Of a stretch of 64,000 nt of DNA, positions 7,772 through 17,570 are shown piece after piece. A program made the position numbers and the translations under genes. The stretch spans positions 32,310-96,309 of the forward strand of contig NZ_AWZT01000026.1 of assembly GCF_000472525.1 (NCBI RefSeq), written 5' to 3'. This DNA comes from Paraburkholderia dilworthii. GTDB taxonomy: Bacteria > Pseudomonadota > Gammaproteobacteria > Burkholderiales > Burkholderiaceae. Below the pieces are notes generated by a model. It saw only the letters and a program-made list of their open reading frames with translations. It had not been told where the DNA came from and made no database searches. Position 1 is the stretch's first letter. Each line of letters starts with the position of its first letter.

Positions 7772-9579
7772 AGCGCGCTTTGGCCGGGCACCGCACGATT
7801 CCATCCGAGCCGCGCACGGTGTCCGCGCTGCTCAAGGGCGACGAGGGCGCGATTACCGTCATCTTCGCGTTGTGCGCGACGCTGATGATCGGCTCGATGT
7901 GCACCGCAATCGACACGATTCATTACCAGATGACGCAGACGCGCGTGCAGATGGCGCTCGACGTCGCGACGCTGTCATCGGGTGTCAACCTTCTGCATTA
8001 CAACACGACCACCGGCAGCAATCTCACGCAATGGCAAGCCGACACGCGCGCTTACTACAACGCGAACATGCCGTCGGGCTACATGGAATTCTCGATGCCG
8101 GACGCGCAGTTCTCGGCGACTGTCACCGGGCAGCCGTCGACCGGTCAGACTATCAAGCTTGCCGCCACGGGCTCCGCGCCGTTGCTCGCGCCAATCATCT
8201 TCGGCAGCGGCGCGTTGGGCAGCAATTCAGGCTCCGGTTCGGGTTCGGGTTCGGACAGTTCGTCGCCCGACAAGGTGACGATCGCCGCGTCGAATACCGC
8301 GCTGCGCATGCCGCAAAGCCAGCTGGAACTGGTACTGGTGCTCGACAATACCGGGTCGATGGCGGACTACGCGAGCAGCAGCAAAACGCAGGGCACGAAG
8401 ATTCAGGGACTACGCACTGCCGCGACGGATCTGGTGAACGACATCCTCGGCGTACAGAACAACAATTCCTATATCGGACTCGTGCCGTTCACCACGATGG
8501 TGAACCTCGGCGGCTCACTGCTTTCGAGTGGCAGCTGGATGTCGCCGACCTTCGCGTATAACCCGAACAACGTCTACATGACGGCCCAATCGGGCATCAC
8601 CGGTTCGGGGTGGGGCGGCTGTCCGGTCGAGCCGCGCGACGCAGGCTCGAGTCTCTACCCGAAAGCCTATGCGCCTAAAGACGTTCCGGGCTTCACGCCG
8701 TTCTACTACAACGTTCCCAAAGCGGGCTTCACTGTCACGACCTACAAGAGCACTAGCAGCGGCAGCAGCAACAATTGCGTTGTGCAAAGTAGCAACTCTG
8801 TCGCGGGCGTTCCGCTGACCGTGCAGAGTAACGGTTCCACGACCACCTGCGGCATCGGCACCGGCGTGGGCATTGCGGCGGCCTGGGGCCAGGCGAGCCA
8901 GACCAGTCCGAACACGAGGGTTTACGACCAGAACGGCAACGTCAACGGCACAGGCAGTCCCTGTTCGATTGCGCCGGTCAAATTCCTCACCAAAAACGCA
9001 ACCACGCTGACGACCGCCATCGGCAATATGCAGGCGGCGGGCTCCACCATGATCCCGACCGGTTTGCTGTGGGGCTGGCGCATGTTGTCATCGGACTGGT
9101 CGAACAGTGTGTCGAAAGGCAATGGCTGGGTGTCGACGGACAGCACGTTACCGCGCCCCGAGACCACGCAAAGCCTGCAGCGCGTCGCCATTGTTCTGAC
9201 CGACGGCGAAAACGACCCGGGCAGCGCGAACGGGATCATGCCCGCGCCGTCGTTCAACGGTTTGACGGGTGTAGGCAGCAGCGCGTTGAAAGCGCCGACT
9301 GTGACGCGCGCTGACGGTACTTCCCTTTCGAACGGATCGACCACCTCGGTGACCGACATCAACGCTTTCCAGCTCGCCGTCTGCACCGCGATGAAGAACG
9401 ACGGCATCATCATTTATGCGATCACGTTCGGCAGCGATGCATCGAGTTCGGTCGCACAGACAACGATGCGAAACTGCGCGTCGCCAGGCAACTACTTTCA
9501 CGCGCCGACCAATGCGACGCTCGATGCGATCTTCCAGCAGATCGCGGGCAACCTCGGTGTGCTGCGTCTGACGCAGTGA
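7768..9579 (+). CDS. tadG: TadG-like von Willebrand factor A protein
   Basis: This 603-residue protein has an N-terminal TadG-like helix (GAITVIFALCATLMIGSMC) and a Ser/Gly linker near residues 152-172. A vWA domain with an intact metal-ion-dependent adhesion site, D193-N-T-G-S197-M, comes next. Other vWA marks are IVLTDGENDPG and FQLAVCTAMKNDGIIIYAITFG in the C-terminal part. Between them lies a long insert rich in Gly, Ser, Thr and Cys. TadG proteins are envelope-anchored Tad accessory factors. Unlike TadE and TadF it lacks the Glu+5 prepilin signature. This is the last gene of the visible operon and overlaps tadF by ATGA; no clear terminator hairpin is visible directly downstream. Confidence 0.9.
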   Translation: MKRALAGHRTIPSEPRTVSALLKGDEGAITVIFALCATLMIGSMCTAIDTIHYQMTQTRVQMALDVATLSSGVNLLHYNTTTGSNLTQWQADTRAYYNANMPSGYMEFSMPDAQFSATVTGQPSTGQTIKLAATGSAPLLAPIIFGSGALGSNSGSGSGSGSDSSSPDKVTIAASNTALRMPQSQLELVLVLDNTGSMADYASSSKTQGTKIQGLRTAATDLVNDILGVQNNNSYIGLVPFTTMVNLGGSLLSSGSWMSPTFAYNPNNVYMTAQSGITGSGWGGCPVEPRDAGSSLYPKAYAPKDVPGFTPFYYNVPKAGFTVTTYKSTSSGSSNNCVVQSSNSVAGVPLTVQSNGSTTTCGIGTGVGIAAAWGQASQTSPNTRVYDQNGNVNGTGSPCSIAPVKFLTKNATTLTTAIGNMQAAGSTMIPTGLLWGWRMLSSDWSNSVSKGNGWVSTDSTLPRPETTQSLQRVAIVLTDGENDPGSANGIMPAPSFNGLTGVGSSALKAPTVTRADGTSLSNGSTTSVTDINAFQLAVCTAMKNDGIIIYAITFGSDASSSVAQTTMRNCASPGNYFHAPTNATLDAIFQQIAGNLGVLRLTQ

Positions 9580-9737
9580 TGATGGAAGGCGCCGGTGTGT
9601 TGGTGTGTTGGCGCGAGCGTGAAAGCGTTCAGTTTGCGCCGCGCGCCGCAATTCCACGTGGCCATCGAGGCGTTCGCACGGGCAGAATGCGGTTGACCAG
9701 AGTTCCCTGCCAATGTCGAACAGATATCGAGGCTGCT

Positions 9738-10826
9738 CTAAAGCGGACGTTCGCGGCCAGCAAGGTCAACTGTCCGACTGAACGGAAGAAAACGAGGATT
9801 TGAGCACAACGATCTCCGCCAGACGATTGCGTTGTAAGTAAAGACTGTCAGTGCGAACAGCACAAGCCCCGCGATCACGTCAGCCAGATAATGACCGCCC
9901 TGCGTAGGTGTGGACAGGATCATAATCATGTTGAGTGGCGCGGCTATACAAACGAGCCAGCGAATTCTTCGTAGCGAATAAGTGAAAAGCGCCGCTATTG
10001 CCGTGTGGAAGGACGGCAGAGCCACTAATCCTTGGGTATTGGCAAGGTCAATGACCTGCAATGACCCCGCGCGGAGCAATTCGAAGTCGGACACCGTCGC
10101 CTTGGCGGCGATGTCGTCCACATTGAAATGAACGAATGCGCTTGTTGCCGGAAACGGTGTCGAGATCAGCAGCAGATATCCGCTCGCAATCACAAGTAGA
10201 AAAAAGAAAGCTGGCAATTCTTCGCGCTTTCCGAATAAACCAAGGGCGACAGGTACTACTACCAACTGGCATTGTCCACTTGCATAGGCAAATTCAAGTA
10301 CTTCGTGCACGCGCGGGTGAGCTAGTACCCACTGATAAACGGCGGGCCAGTCGAACCCTAGCGAATGATCAAACGCAATCAACCAGCGCTCAACGAGCGG
10401 CGCATCGATAGAGACGCAGAGATAGGACAAGATACAGGTGGCCGATACGAACAACAAAAGCAGCGCGCACCATGCAGCGGTGTTCGACATCCTCGCGTAA
10501 TGCAACTTCGCGGTCACGGCCTGATAACGGGGAATACGGCCAATAGCCCGCAATGCTATTGCAATACCGAGCAGGACTAGCGCTGCTTTGCAAGAAGGAA
10601 AAAGGCTCGTCCATCTCACCGAATGCGTACTTGTTGCGATCCATAGGGAGTCGATCACCGCAATGCCCGCGACAATGCTCGAACCAATGACATAAGGCTG
10701 CAAAAATGACGGCAGAGGTATAGCACGGCCGGGATCCGATTCGAATGGAATCATCTGGAATTTGGGCGAGTTCGCAATGAACGGCTCTCGATGGAACCTG
10801 ACATTGGGTTGTGGGCCGATCGGCAT
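9738..10826 (-). CDS. PAP2-family membrane phosphatase
   Basis: This 362-residue polytopic protein has about six hydrophobic segments. PAP2 motifs near the C-terminus are ALPSFHTAIA, with the general-acid His, and GGHYLADVIAG, with the nucleophile His and Asp. A separate upstream motif with Lys and Arg is weak. Such proteins dephosphorylate lipid phosphates or work as inositol-phosphorylceramide synthase-like enzymes; the substrate cannot be told. The first ATG (10826) has no obvious ribosome binding site, and an in-frame ATG at 10754 (MIPFESDPG) is a good alternative. The gene is visibly less GC-rich than its neighbours, stands alone between the tad operon and the AEP locus and may have been acquired separately. 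Confidence 0.82.
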   Translation of the reverse strand: MPIGPQPNVRFHREPFIANSPKFQMIPFESDPGRAIPLPSFLQPYVIGSSIVAGIAVIDSLWIATSTHSVRWTSLFPSCKAALVLLGIAIALRAIGRIPRYQAVTAKLHYARMSNTAAWCALLLLFVSATCILSYLCVSIDAPLVERWLIAFDHSLGFDWPAVYQWVLAHPRVHEVLEFAYASGQCQLVVVPVALGLFGKREELPAFFFLLVIASGYLLLISTPFPATSAFVHFNVDDIAAKATVSDFELLRAGSLQVIDLANTQGLVALPSFHTAIAALFTYSLRRIRWLVCIAAPLNMIMILSTPTQGGHYLADVIAGLVLFALTVFTYNAIVWRRSLCSNPRFLPFSRTVDLAGRERPL

Positions 10827-11136
10827 ACATGTTTACGGCGGGCGGACCCAGATCTTTACGCTGGACCCGCTTCCTATCGTGGGGCTCACCGAATCGTCGA
10901 CAATTCGGCGCATTGGCTCGAACGGCCGGTCCTGACGAATCACCGCTGGCATTATTGCCGTCGGCTCAGGAGTGTCCGCGTTCGATCTTCCGCCTCCACG
11001 AGTTTGCGATACCGATTCTATTTCCGACCGGCGATGCCTCACCAACCCCACCACGGACATTCCCGATTGTTGACAGTAGGCAACCGCACATATTAAGGTC
11101 CGTATAACCCTTCTCTTCGCCTTTGTGACCTCCGAC

Positions 11137-11865
11137 ATGAGCACCAACGAGTCATCCACCAGCGCCATCGAACTGCTGCAACGGCACTCGCTCGCGATGC
11201 TCGTGCAGCAAAGCCTGGAACGCAGCATCGTGTCCGGCGAGCTCGCGCCAGGCGAAAAACTCAACGAAGTGGACATCGCCACGCGGCTTAACGTCTCACG
11301 CGGCCCAGTGCGCGAGGCGTTCCGAGCACTTGAACAAGCGGGTTTGCTCACGACCGAAAAAAACCGCGGCGTCATGGTGCGAATTGTCTCGCTTCGCGAA
11401 GCCGAAGAAATCTACGAGGTGCGCGCAATGCTGGACGAGTCCGCCGCACGCAGGCTCGCCAACCATATGACGCCCGACACGCTAGCCGCGCTGAAAGCCA
11501 TCGTCGTGTCCATGAAGGCCGCGAGGAAAACGCGCGATATTGCGCGCTATACGGCATTGAACGTCCAGTTCCACGAGGCGATGATCGCGGCTCCCGGCAA
11601 TCAGCATCTGATCGACACATACCGGCATCTCGTACGCCAGCTCGGACTGCTGCGTCAGGCGGCACTCGAAGCGGACCTCGGCGCGTTGGGCGAATCCGTC
11701 GCCGAACACGAGAAGATCGTGAATGCGCTCGCGGCTGGGGATGAAGCGCAGGCGGTCATGCTGGTGCGCCAGCACATCGCGCACGGTCTGACCAGAATGC
11801 GGCGCGCGCATGAGCATTGGGTCGCGCCCACAAAACCGTCGTCGACGGCGCTGACGGAAGTCTGA
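11137..11865 (+). CDS. GntR/FadR-family regulator, probable AEP locus regulator
   Basis: This 242-residue protein has an N-terminal winged helix-turn-helix (LNEVDIATRLNVSRGPVREAFRALEQAGLL in pieces, about residues 45-75) and a C-terminal FCD all-helical ligand domain with the metal-site pattern D-x3-H-x..H. ATG at 11137 is chosen; a GTG four codons upstream at 11125 is possible. It sits at the end of the AEP gene block and converges with the FAD oxidase, 46 bases apart. GntR regulators are common in phosphonate loci, so it probably controls the divergent phnS/phnA promoters. The ligand could be AEP or a pathway intermediate; this is inferred from position only. Confidence 0.85.
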   Translation: MSTNESSTSAIELLQRHSLAMLVQQSLERSIVSGELAPGEKLNEVDIATRLNVSRGPVREAFRALEQAGLLTTEKNRGVMVRIVSLREAEEIYEVRAMLDESAARRLANHMTPDTLAALKAIVVSMKAARKTRDIARYTALNVQFHEAMIAAPGNQHLIDTYRHLVRQLGLLRQAALEADLGALGESVAEHEKIVNALAAGDEAQAVMLVRQHIAHGLTRMRRAHEHWVAPTKPSSTALTEV

Positions 11866-11911
11866 CGAGATCGGCAATGAAAGCGTGCACGCGTCCCTGC
11901 CGCGCGAGTGC

Positions 11912-13300
11912 CTACGATTTGTCCGACTTCCCGGCTGCGCTCGCAAAGCGGCTCAACCAGCGGTCGACGAGCCACGGCTCGCGGTTCTCATCCTCAGCCT
12001 GCTCCTTGCGGCGAATCGCGTTGCGTACGGTAATCGAGCCGATATAGCGGATCGGTTCAGGCGGAAAATGTCCGAGCGGGCCACGCGTCAATGGGCTGCG
12101 CGTCCATTCGTTATCGAGCCCCAGCACCAGTGACGACAGAATCTGCCCGCCCATATATGTGGGTCCGACGCCATTGCCCGAATAACCGAACCCATAGAAC
12201 ACATTGGGCGCGTCGTCGAGTTGCCCGAAAAACGGAAACCCCGTTACCGACCGATCCGATGGACCGTTCCAGCTCGCCGTCACCGCGATGTCGCGTAGCG
12301 CGGGAAAAAACGTATGCAAGCCGCGCGTCAGATCCGCTTCATACGGCGAGCGCTGGTCGAACACCGGCGCAATCCTGCCACGCCAGGCAAAGGTATTGCC
12401 GCCCTTGCCGATCATCAGGCGTCCGTCGGGCGTGCTGCGGTAGTAGTACACGAAGATGCGTGAATCGAGCACCGAAACGCCATCCGTGAGCCCGCTGCGC
12501 GCGAGGAGTTCCGGACACTTTTCCGTGACGATCATGTCGCTCGACACAATCGCGAGCGTCCGTTCGAACTGCCTGAAGCGGCTCGCCATCCACGCGTTGA
12601 TCGCCAGCACGAGCTTGCCGGCTGTCACGCTGCCCACTGGTGTGCGCACAGTCACGCGCTCGCCGCTCGCGAAATCGAGCATCGGCGTGCGTTCGTAGAT
12701 GCGTATGCCCATGTCGAGAGCGACGCGCCTCAAACCGCGCACCAGCTTGCCGGGATGCACGGTGGCCGCGACGGGCGAGAACACGCCACCCAGATTACGT
12801 GCGGAGCCGGAGCGCCGCGCGACCTCTTCCGGCGGCAGGTGCTGGTACGAGTGAATGCCGTGCTCGCGCAGCGCCGAAATAACCGGATCCAGCACGCCGA
12901 TTTGCGCGTGCGACGTCGCGGTGTAAAGCGTGCCGTCCATGCGCAGTTCCGCGTCGATGCCATGTGCGACGCAGAAGTCGCGAATCCGGTGCACCGCTGC
13001 CTCCGACGCCTTGACAAGCCTCACTGCCTCCGCTTCCCCGAACAGTCGCCGCAAGGTGAAGAACTTCGTCGACCACGTGAGCATGCATCCGCCGTTACGC
13101 CCACTCGCGCCCGCCCCGCACAGATCGCTTTCGACTATCGCGATGTCGAGCGCGGGCTTGTGCAGTTTCGCCTGAATGGCCGTCCACAAACCGGTGAAGC
13201 CGCCGCCGACAATGCATACGTCGGCGGTTGTCGCGCCTTGTAACGCCGGCGCCAACGAGCCATCGGAGAAGAGTGCCTGTTCGATCCAGAACGGTCGCAT
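11912..13300 (-). CDS. DAO-type FAD-dependent oxidoreductase, probable (N-methyl-)AEP oxidase
   Basis: This 462-residue flavoprotein of the glycine oxidase/DadA-PuuB type has the dinucleotide-binding motif G32-G-G-F-T-G37 after VCIV, then CGAGASGRNGG and a C-terminal FYGFGYSGNGVGPTYMGG that closes over the FAD. This family oxidises primary or secondary amines with O2. It lies 124 bases downstream of phnW on the same strand. FAD-dependent oxidases that turn N-methyl-AEP, and sometimes AEP, into phosphonoacetaldehyde are known from AEP clusters of this kind. Such activity here would give a second entry to the pathway beside PhnW. The family is certain, the substrate is inferred from context. 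No strong ribosome binding site precedes the ATG. Confidence 0.85.
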   Translation of the reverse strand: MRPFWIEQALFSDGSLAPALQGATTADVCIVGGGFTGLWTAIQAKLHKPALDIAIVESDLCGAGASGRNGGCMLTWSTKFFTLRRLFGEAEAVRLVKASEAAVHRIRDFCVAHGIDAELRMDGTLYTATSHAQIGVLDPVISALREHGIHSYQHLPPEEVARRSGSARNLGGVFSPVAATVHPGKLVRGLRRVALDMGIRIYERTPMLDFASGERVTVRTPVGSVTAGKLVLAINAWMASRFRQFERTLAIVSSDMIVTEKCPELLARSGLTDGVSVLDSRIFVYYYRSTPDGRLMIGKGGNTFAWRGRIAPVFDQRSPYEADLTRGLHTFFPALRDIAVTASWNGPSDRSVTGFPFFGQLDDAPNVFYGFGYSGNGVGPTYMGGQILSSLVLGLDNEWTRSPLTRGPLGHFPPEPIRYIGSITVRNAIRRKEQAEDENREPWLVDRWLSRFASAAGKSDKS

Positions 13301-13424
13301 GATATGAGTCGCTGTCAGGTGAATTCTCTGCGCCGGTTCGCAACGATGCCCGGAAAGGATCCGTCGCGCGCCGGCGTGTTTGGTTAGCCAGAACTTCTCG
13401 CGAGATACGTTTTACCCGAGCACT

Positions 13425-14591
13425 TTACGCGAGCACCTTGGGCGATACCTGAGTGATGCCCATCGTCTTCAAAGTTTCGGCAATCGCGGCAACGGCGCCC
13501 GGAATACCCGCTTCGCCGAAATGCCCCATGCAGCCAACACGGAATGTTTCTATCTGAGTCAGTTTTCCTGGGTACAGAATGTACCCGCGCTTTTTCACTT
13601 CCTGATAGAAGGTCTTGAAGTCGTAAGCGGGATGGTCGGGCGCATGAAATGTCACGATGATCGGCGCCTGAATCGACGGGTCGAGAAACGGCCGGAATCC
13701 CAGTTCGGCCATTCCCGCAAGCAGCGCACGGCAGTTGTTCGCATACCGCGCTCCACGCGCTTGAAGACCACCCTCCTCCACGTATTGCGCAATCGCTTCA
13801 TCCAGCGCCGCGACGACATGCGTCGGCGGCGTGAAGCGCCATTGCGTCGTGCGATTCATGTAGGCCCATTGATCGTAGAGGTCCATCGCAAGCGAATGGC
13901 TGTTGCCTTCGCAACGCTCGAGCGTGCTGCGCCTCACGATCACGAAGCCCATGCCGGGCACCCCTTCCAGGCACTTGCCAGACGCGGCGATCACGGCGTC
14001 GAACGGTGTCTCGCGCGCGTCGATGTCGATCGCGCCGAACGAACTCATTGCGTCGACGATGAGGCTGCGCCCGTGTTTCGCGACGACGACCGCAATCTCA
14101 TGCAACGGATTGAGCACGCCGGCGCCTGTCTCGCAGTGAACCAGCGCGACGTGCGTGATGCTTGCGTCGGCGGCCAATGCGCGGTCGATGTCAGCGGCTT
14201 GAACCTGCGTATCCTCAGAATAGTCGAGGGTCTGGTGACGCCGGCCAAGCGCGCGGCAAATCTTCGCAATACGCTGGCAATACGCACCGTTGTTCGGCAC
14301 GAGCACATGCCCATCGCGCGGCACGATTGTGCCGATTGCGGCTTCGACCGAGAATGTCCCACTGCCCTGCAACGGCACGCACTCATGCGTCTCTGTACCG
14401 TGCACGATGCGCAGCGTTTCCTCTCGGATACGCGCAGTAATCCGGTTGAAATCGCCATCCCACGAACCCCAATCGCGCAACATCGCCCGACGCGTCCGAT
14501 CCGATGTGGTGAGCGGACCGGGCGTGAGCAGAATCGGCTGGCTCAGCGTATTTCCGGTACTTTTAACGGCATCTTTCTCAGTACTTTTCAC
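13425..14591 (-). CDS. phnW: 2-aminoethylphosphonate-pyruvate transaminase PhnW
   Basis: This fold-type I PLP transaminase converts AEP plus pyruvate into phosphonoacetaldehyde plus alanine. The GTG at 14591 is the start: it follows AAGGAGAGCCC, gives 388 residues (the family is near 370) and places the conserved ILLTPGPLTTSDRTR close to the N-terminus. The frame stays open to an ATG at 14705, but that lies within the preceding permease gene. Other marks are DWGSWDGDFN, the substrate loop GSGTFSVEAAIG, the Asp-containing VDAMSSFGAIDID and the PLP-binding Lys206 in ASGKCLEGVPG. The N-terminal extension contains a short duplication (VKST twice). It starts 34 bases after the permease stop and is probably co-transcribed with it. 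Confidence 0.95.
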   Translation of the reverse strand: MKSTEKDAVKSTGNTLSQPILLTPGPLTTSDRTRRAMLRDWGSWDGDFNRITARIREETLRIVHGTETHECVPLQGSGTFSVEAAIGTIVPRDGHVLVPNNGAYCQRIAKICRALGRRHQTLDYSEDTQVQAADIDRALAADASITHVALVHCETGAGVLNPLHEIAVVVAKHGRSLIVDAMSSFGAIDIDARETPFDAVIAASGKCLEGVPGMGFVIVRRSTLERCEGNSHSLAMDLYDQWAYMNRTTQWRFTPPTHVVAALDEAIAQYVEEGGLQARGARYANNCRALLAGMAELGFRPFLDPSIQAPIIVTFHAPDHPAYDFKTFYQEVKKRGYILYPGKLTQIETFRVGCMGHFGEAGIPGAVAAIAETLKTMGITQVSPKVLA

Positions 14592-14625
14592 GGGCTCTCC
14601 TTGAACGTCTCTATGAAGATTCTGT

Positions 14626-16353
14626 TCAGCCACGGCGCGACGTGCGCCATGCCTGGGTACGATGCAATACGCCGTGCGATACGCCGGCAAACAGCAGACA
14701 CGCAAACGAAGCGGTCACCAGCACGAGCGTGGCCATCGCCGCGGCGGGTCCGATCTGACCGGCGTCGTCGAGATTGAGGATGGCGACGGAGGCAGGCTGC
14801 GTGTCCGGCGAATACAGGAACGCGACGGCGGACACCGTCGTCATTCCGTTGACGAACAGATAGCGCGCGATCTGCAGGATCGACGGCAGACACACTGGCA
14901 CGGTGACGCGAAAAAACGTCTTGTAGAAAGGCACTTTCAGCGAGGCAGAGACGGCTTCGAATTCATTGTCGATCTGCCGCAACGCGGTGACTGCCGTCAG
15001 ATGGCTCGACGAGTAGTAATGCACGACGGTCACGATGGCGAGCAGCGCGAGCGTGCCGTACAAACCGTTCAGCGGATTGGCGGGCGAATTGAACAGAAAA
15101 ATATAGCTGATGCCGAGCACGAGACCGGGCACGCCCATCGGCAAGATTGCACACAGGTTGATGAAGCCGCGCAGCCAGCGCGGCCCGCGTGTTTTCTCGA
15201 CCAGATAGGCGCCGCCGAACACGATCGCCGTGCCGCCCAGCGCCACGCAAGCGGCCATTTTCAGGCTGTTCTTATACGCATCGAAAATACCCGCGGCGAC
15301 GAGGCCCATTTTATAGTGCTGCAAACCGAGGCTCATCTGATACGGCCAGAACTTCACGAACGAAGCAAACACCGAAATGCCCACCACGGCGATCAGCAAC
15401 AGACAGACTAGCGTGCAATACGCGAGCATCATCGTATCGAAGCCGCGCGACGGCTTCGGCTGATAGGGAGTCGAGCGGGCACCGAGTTGCGACTGCTGCT
15501 TGCGTCGAACGAAGAAGTCGACCGCAAACGCAACCAGCGCCGGACACAGCAGCAACAAGCTCACCACAGCGCTGCGATTGAAGTCCTGCAAGCCGATTAT
15601 GAGCTTGTAGATGTCGGTCGATAGCACCGTGTACGGACCGCCGATCACCACCGGCACGCCAAAATCGTTGATGCAGATCGTGAAAGACACCATCGTCGCG
15701 CTAATCAGGCCATATTTGGCGCCCGGCAACGTGATCGTCATGAACTTGCGTATGCGGCTCGTGCCCATTGCCTCGGCAGCTTCATACAGGCGGCCATCGG
15801 AAAGTGCAAGCGCCGTCACGAGAATCATCAGTACATGCGGAAAAGCCGCGTAAACAAGGCTGCAAACAATGCCGTAGAAGCCGTAGATCGAATGCCCATG
15901 CAGAAGCGGCTTCAGAAGCCCCGAGTTACCGAACCAGTAGATGAACGACACAGCCGACAGCAATGTAGGCGCAAGCAATGGCAGCAGCGCGACGGTGCGC
16001 ACCGCATTCTTCATCGGCATGCACGAGCGCGTGAGCGCATAGGCGAACGTGAACGCCATTGGAATGACGATCAGCGTGACCGTGCTTGCGACGGCCACCG
16101 AGTGCAGCGCCGAGGTCCACACGCCCGCGTTGGCCAGATAGCCGCTGAAATTGGCGAAGCCGATGAAATGGCCGTCGGCATCCATAAAACATTTGCCGAT
16201 CACCAGCGCGAGGGGTACGAGCAGAAACATCGCCAGCATTGCGGACATCACCACGAGCGCAAATTGTGCGATGCGGTCATGCCAATGCGTGATTTGCCTC
16301 ACTTCGGCGTGCGGGTCGTCGCCGCTGCGGCGTTCAATCAGAACGGCGCTCAT
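14626..16353 (-). CDS. AEP ABC importer permease, two permease halves in one chain
   Basis: This 575-residue inner-membrane protein has about twelve hydrophobic segments and two binding-protein-dependent permease domains, as in iron/thiamine permeases. The first EAA-type loop is ...YEAAEAMGTSRIRKFMTITLPGAKYG and the second ...FEAVSASLKVPFYKTFFRVTVPVCLPS, each with the Glu-Ala-x3-Gly/Leu and Pro pattern. It therefore takes the place of separate PhnU and PhnV subunits. ATG at 16353 overlaps the ATPase stop (ATGA) and is the correct start, although the frame stays open further upstream. With PhnS and PhnT it should import AEP. Confidence 0.9.
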   Translation of the reverse strand: MSAVLIERRSGDDPHAEVRQITHWHDRIAQFALVVMSAMLAMFLLVPLALVIGKCFMDADGHFIGFANFSGYLANAGVWTSALHSVAVASTVTLIVIPMAFTFAYALTRSCMPMKNAVRTVALLPLLAPTLLSAVSFIYWFGNSGLLKPLLHGHSIYGFYGIVCSLVYAAFPHVLMILVTALALSDGRLYEAAEAMGTSRIRKFMTITLPGAKYGLISATMVSFTICINDFGVPVVIGGPYTVLSTDIYKLIIGLQDFNRSAVVSLLLLCPALVAFAVDFFVRRKQQSQLGARSTPYQPKPSRGFDTMMLAYCTLVCLLLIAVVGISVFASFVKFWPYQMSLGLQHYKMGLVAAGIFDAYKNSLKMAACVALGGTAIVFGGAYLVEKTRGPRWLRGFINLCAILPMGVPGLVLGISYIFLFNSPANPLNGLYGTLALLAIVTVVHYYSSSHLTAVTALRQIDNEFEAVSASLKVPFYKTFFRVTVPVCLPSILQIARYLFVNGMTTVSAVAFLYSPDTQPASVAILNLDDAGQIGPAAAMATLVLVTASFACLLFAGVSHGVLHRTQAWRTSRRG

Positions 16354-17441
16354 TGCAGACGCTCCTTGGCTTCGGTAAAGACGCAGACGCTTTCGCGGCT
16401 GATCGCAAGGTCGAAGCGCGCGCCGGCTTCTACACGCGAGCGGTGTACGTCGTGAAAGGACAGATCGGCAACGACTTCCTGGCCCGCCAGCCCGTCGACC
16501 TTGAAGCTCACGCGGCAAAAGGCGCCGAGAAATTCGAGTTTCTCGACGCGTGCCGGCAACATGTTGTCCGCCACGCTGCCGGGCGTGCCGATGTGGATGT
16601 CCTCCGGCCGCACGAATGCCGACACCTGCGAGCCGGGCACCGGTTGCGCGGTGCCGCATCCATAACGCAATGCGATTGATCCGGCTTTCAGGCTGCCGTC
16701 GTCGATGGCTTCGGCGGGAATCATGTTGACCTTGCCGATGAAATCCGCCACGAATGGCGACGCAGGCTCGCGGTAGATTTCATGCGGCGTGCCGATCTGC
16801 TCTATCACTCCGTGATTCATCACGACGATGCGATCGGCCATCGACAGCGCCTCTTCCTGATCGTGCGTGACCATGATCGTCGTCACACCGAGGCGCTGCT
16901 GTAGCTGGCGGATTTCCTGGCGCAACCGCACACGCACTCGTGCATCGAGCGCCGACAGCGGTTCGTCGAGCAGCAATAACCCGGGCGATGTGGCAAGCGC
17001 GCGGGCCAGCGCAATGCGCTGCTGCTGCCCGCCCGACAACTGGCTCGGATGCTTGCGATGCGAGTCAGGCAAGCCGACGAGCGCGAGCAGTTCATCCACG
17101 CGCGCGGCGATTGCCGCGCGCTTCATCTTGCGATTGACGAGCCCGTACGCGACGTTGTCGAAGATCGTGAGATTCGGGAACAGCGCATACGACTGAAACA
17201 CAATGCCGTAATCGCGAAGCTGCGGCGGCAACCGCGAAATATCGCGGCCGTCCTGCAAAATCTGGCCCGCGCTTTGCATCTCCAGGCCGGCAATAATACG
17301 CAGCAGAGTGGTTTTGCCGCAGCCGGACGGCCCCAGAAAGCAGAGCATTTCACCCTTCTTCACGCCCAGATTAATGCCCTGCAGAACCGGGGTATCGTTG
17401 AACCGCTTGAAAACCTGTTGCACGCTCAAATACGCTGTCAT
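16350..17441 (-). CDS. phnT: AEP ABC importer ATPase (PhnT-like)
   Basis: This 363-residue ATPase has Walker A GPSGCGKTTLL, the Q-loop segment GIVFQSYALFPNLTIFDNVAYGL, signature LSGGQQQR, Walker B LLLLDEPLSALD and switch His in MVTHDQEEA. The C-terminal TOBE-like part contains AFVRPEDIHIG. ATG at 17441 has a strong GGAGGAATAC ribosome binding site; the longer frame (from 17498) adds an unlikely basic leader. The gene overlaps the permease by ATGA and follows the binding-protein gene by about 130 bases. Organisation S-T-UV followed by W is typical of AEP uptake loci. Confidence 0.92.
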   Translation of the reverse strand: MTAYLSVQQVFKRFNDTPVLQGINLGVKKGEMLCFLGPSGCGKTTLLRIIAGLEMQSAGQILQDGRDISRLPPQLRDYGIVFQSYALFPNLTIFDNVAYGLVNRKMKRAAIAARVDELLALVGLPDSHRKHPSQLSGGQQQRIALARALATSPGLLLLDEPLSALDARVRVRLRQEIRQLQQRLGVTTIMVTHDQEEALSMADRIVVMNHGVIEQIGTPHEIYREPASPFVADFIGKVNMIPAEAIDDGSLKAGSIALRYGCGTAQPVPGSQVSAFVRPEDIHIGTPGSVADNMLPARVEKLEFLGAFCRVSFKVDGLAGQEVVADLSFHDVHRSRVEAGARFDLAISRESVCVFTEAKERLQ

Positions 17442-17570
17442 GTATTCCTCCGCCTGGCGCTTGTGTGCCTGCTTGCGGCTGGATCGAGAGACGCGCATTG
17501 CCTGCGCGCCGCCGCATCGTTCGGTGCGCCCACTGTTAGCGCACCCGTCGAACTCCGGCTGCAGCCGGGC

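Noticed and set aside
13380..14777. 465-codon + strand frame opposite phnW
   Set aside because: PhnW motifs on the other strand are complete; this frame has no domain and spans the phnW start region.
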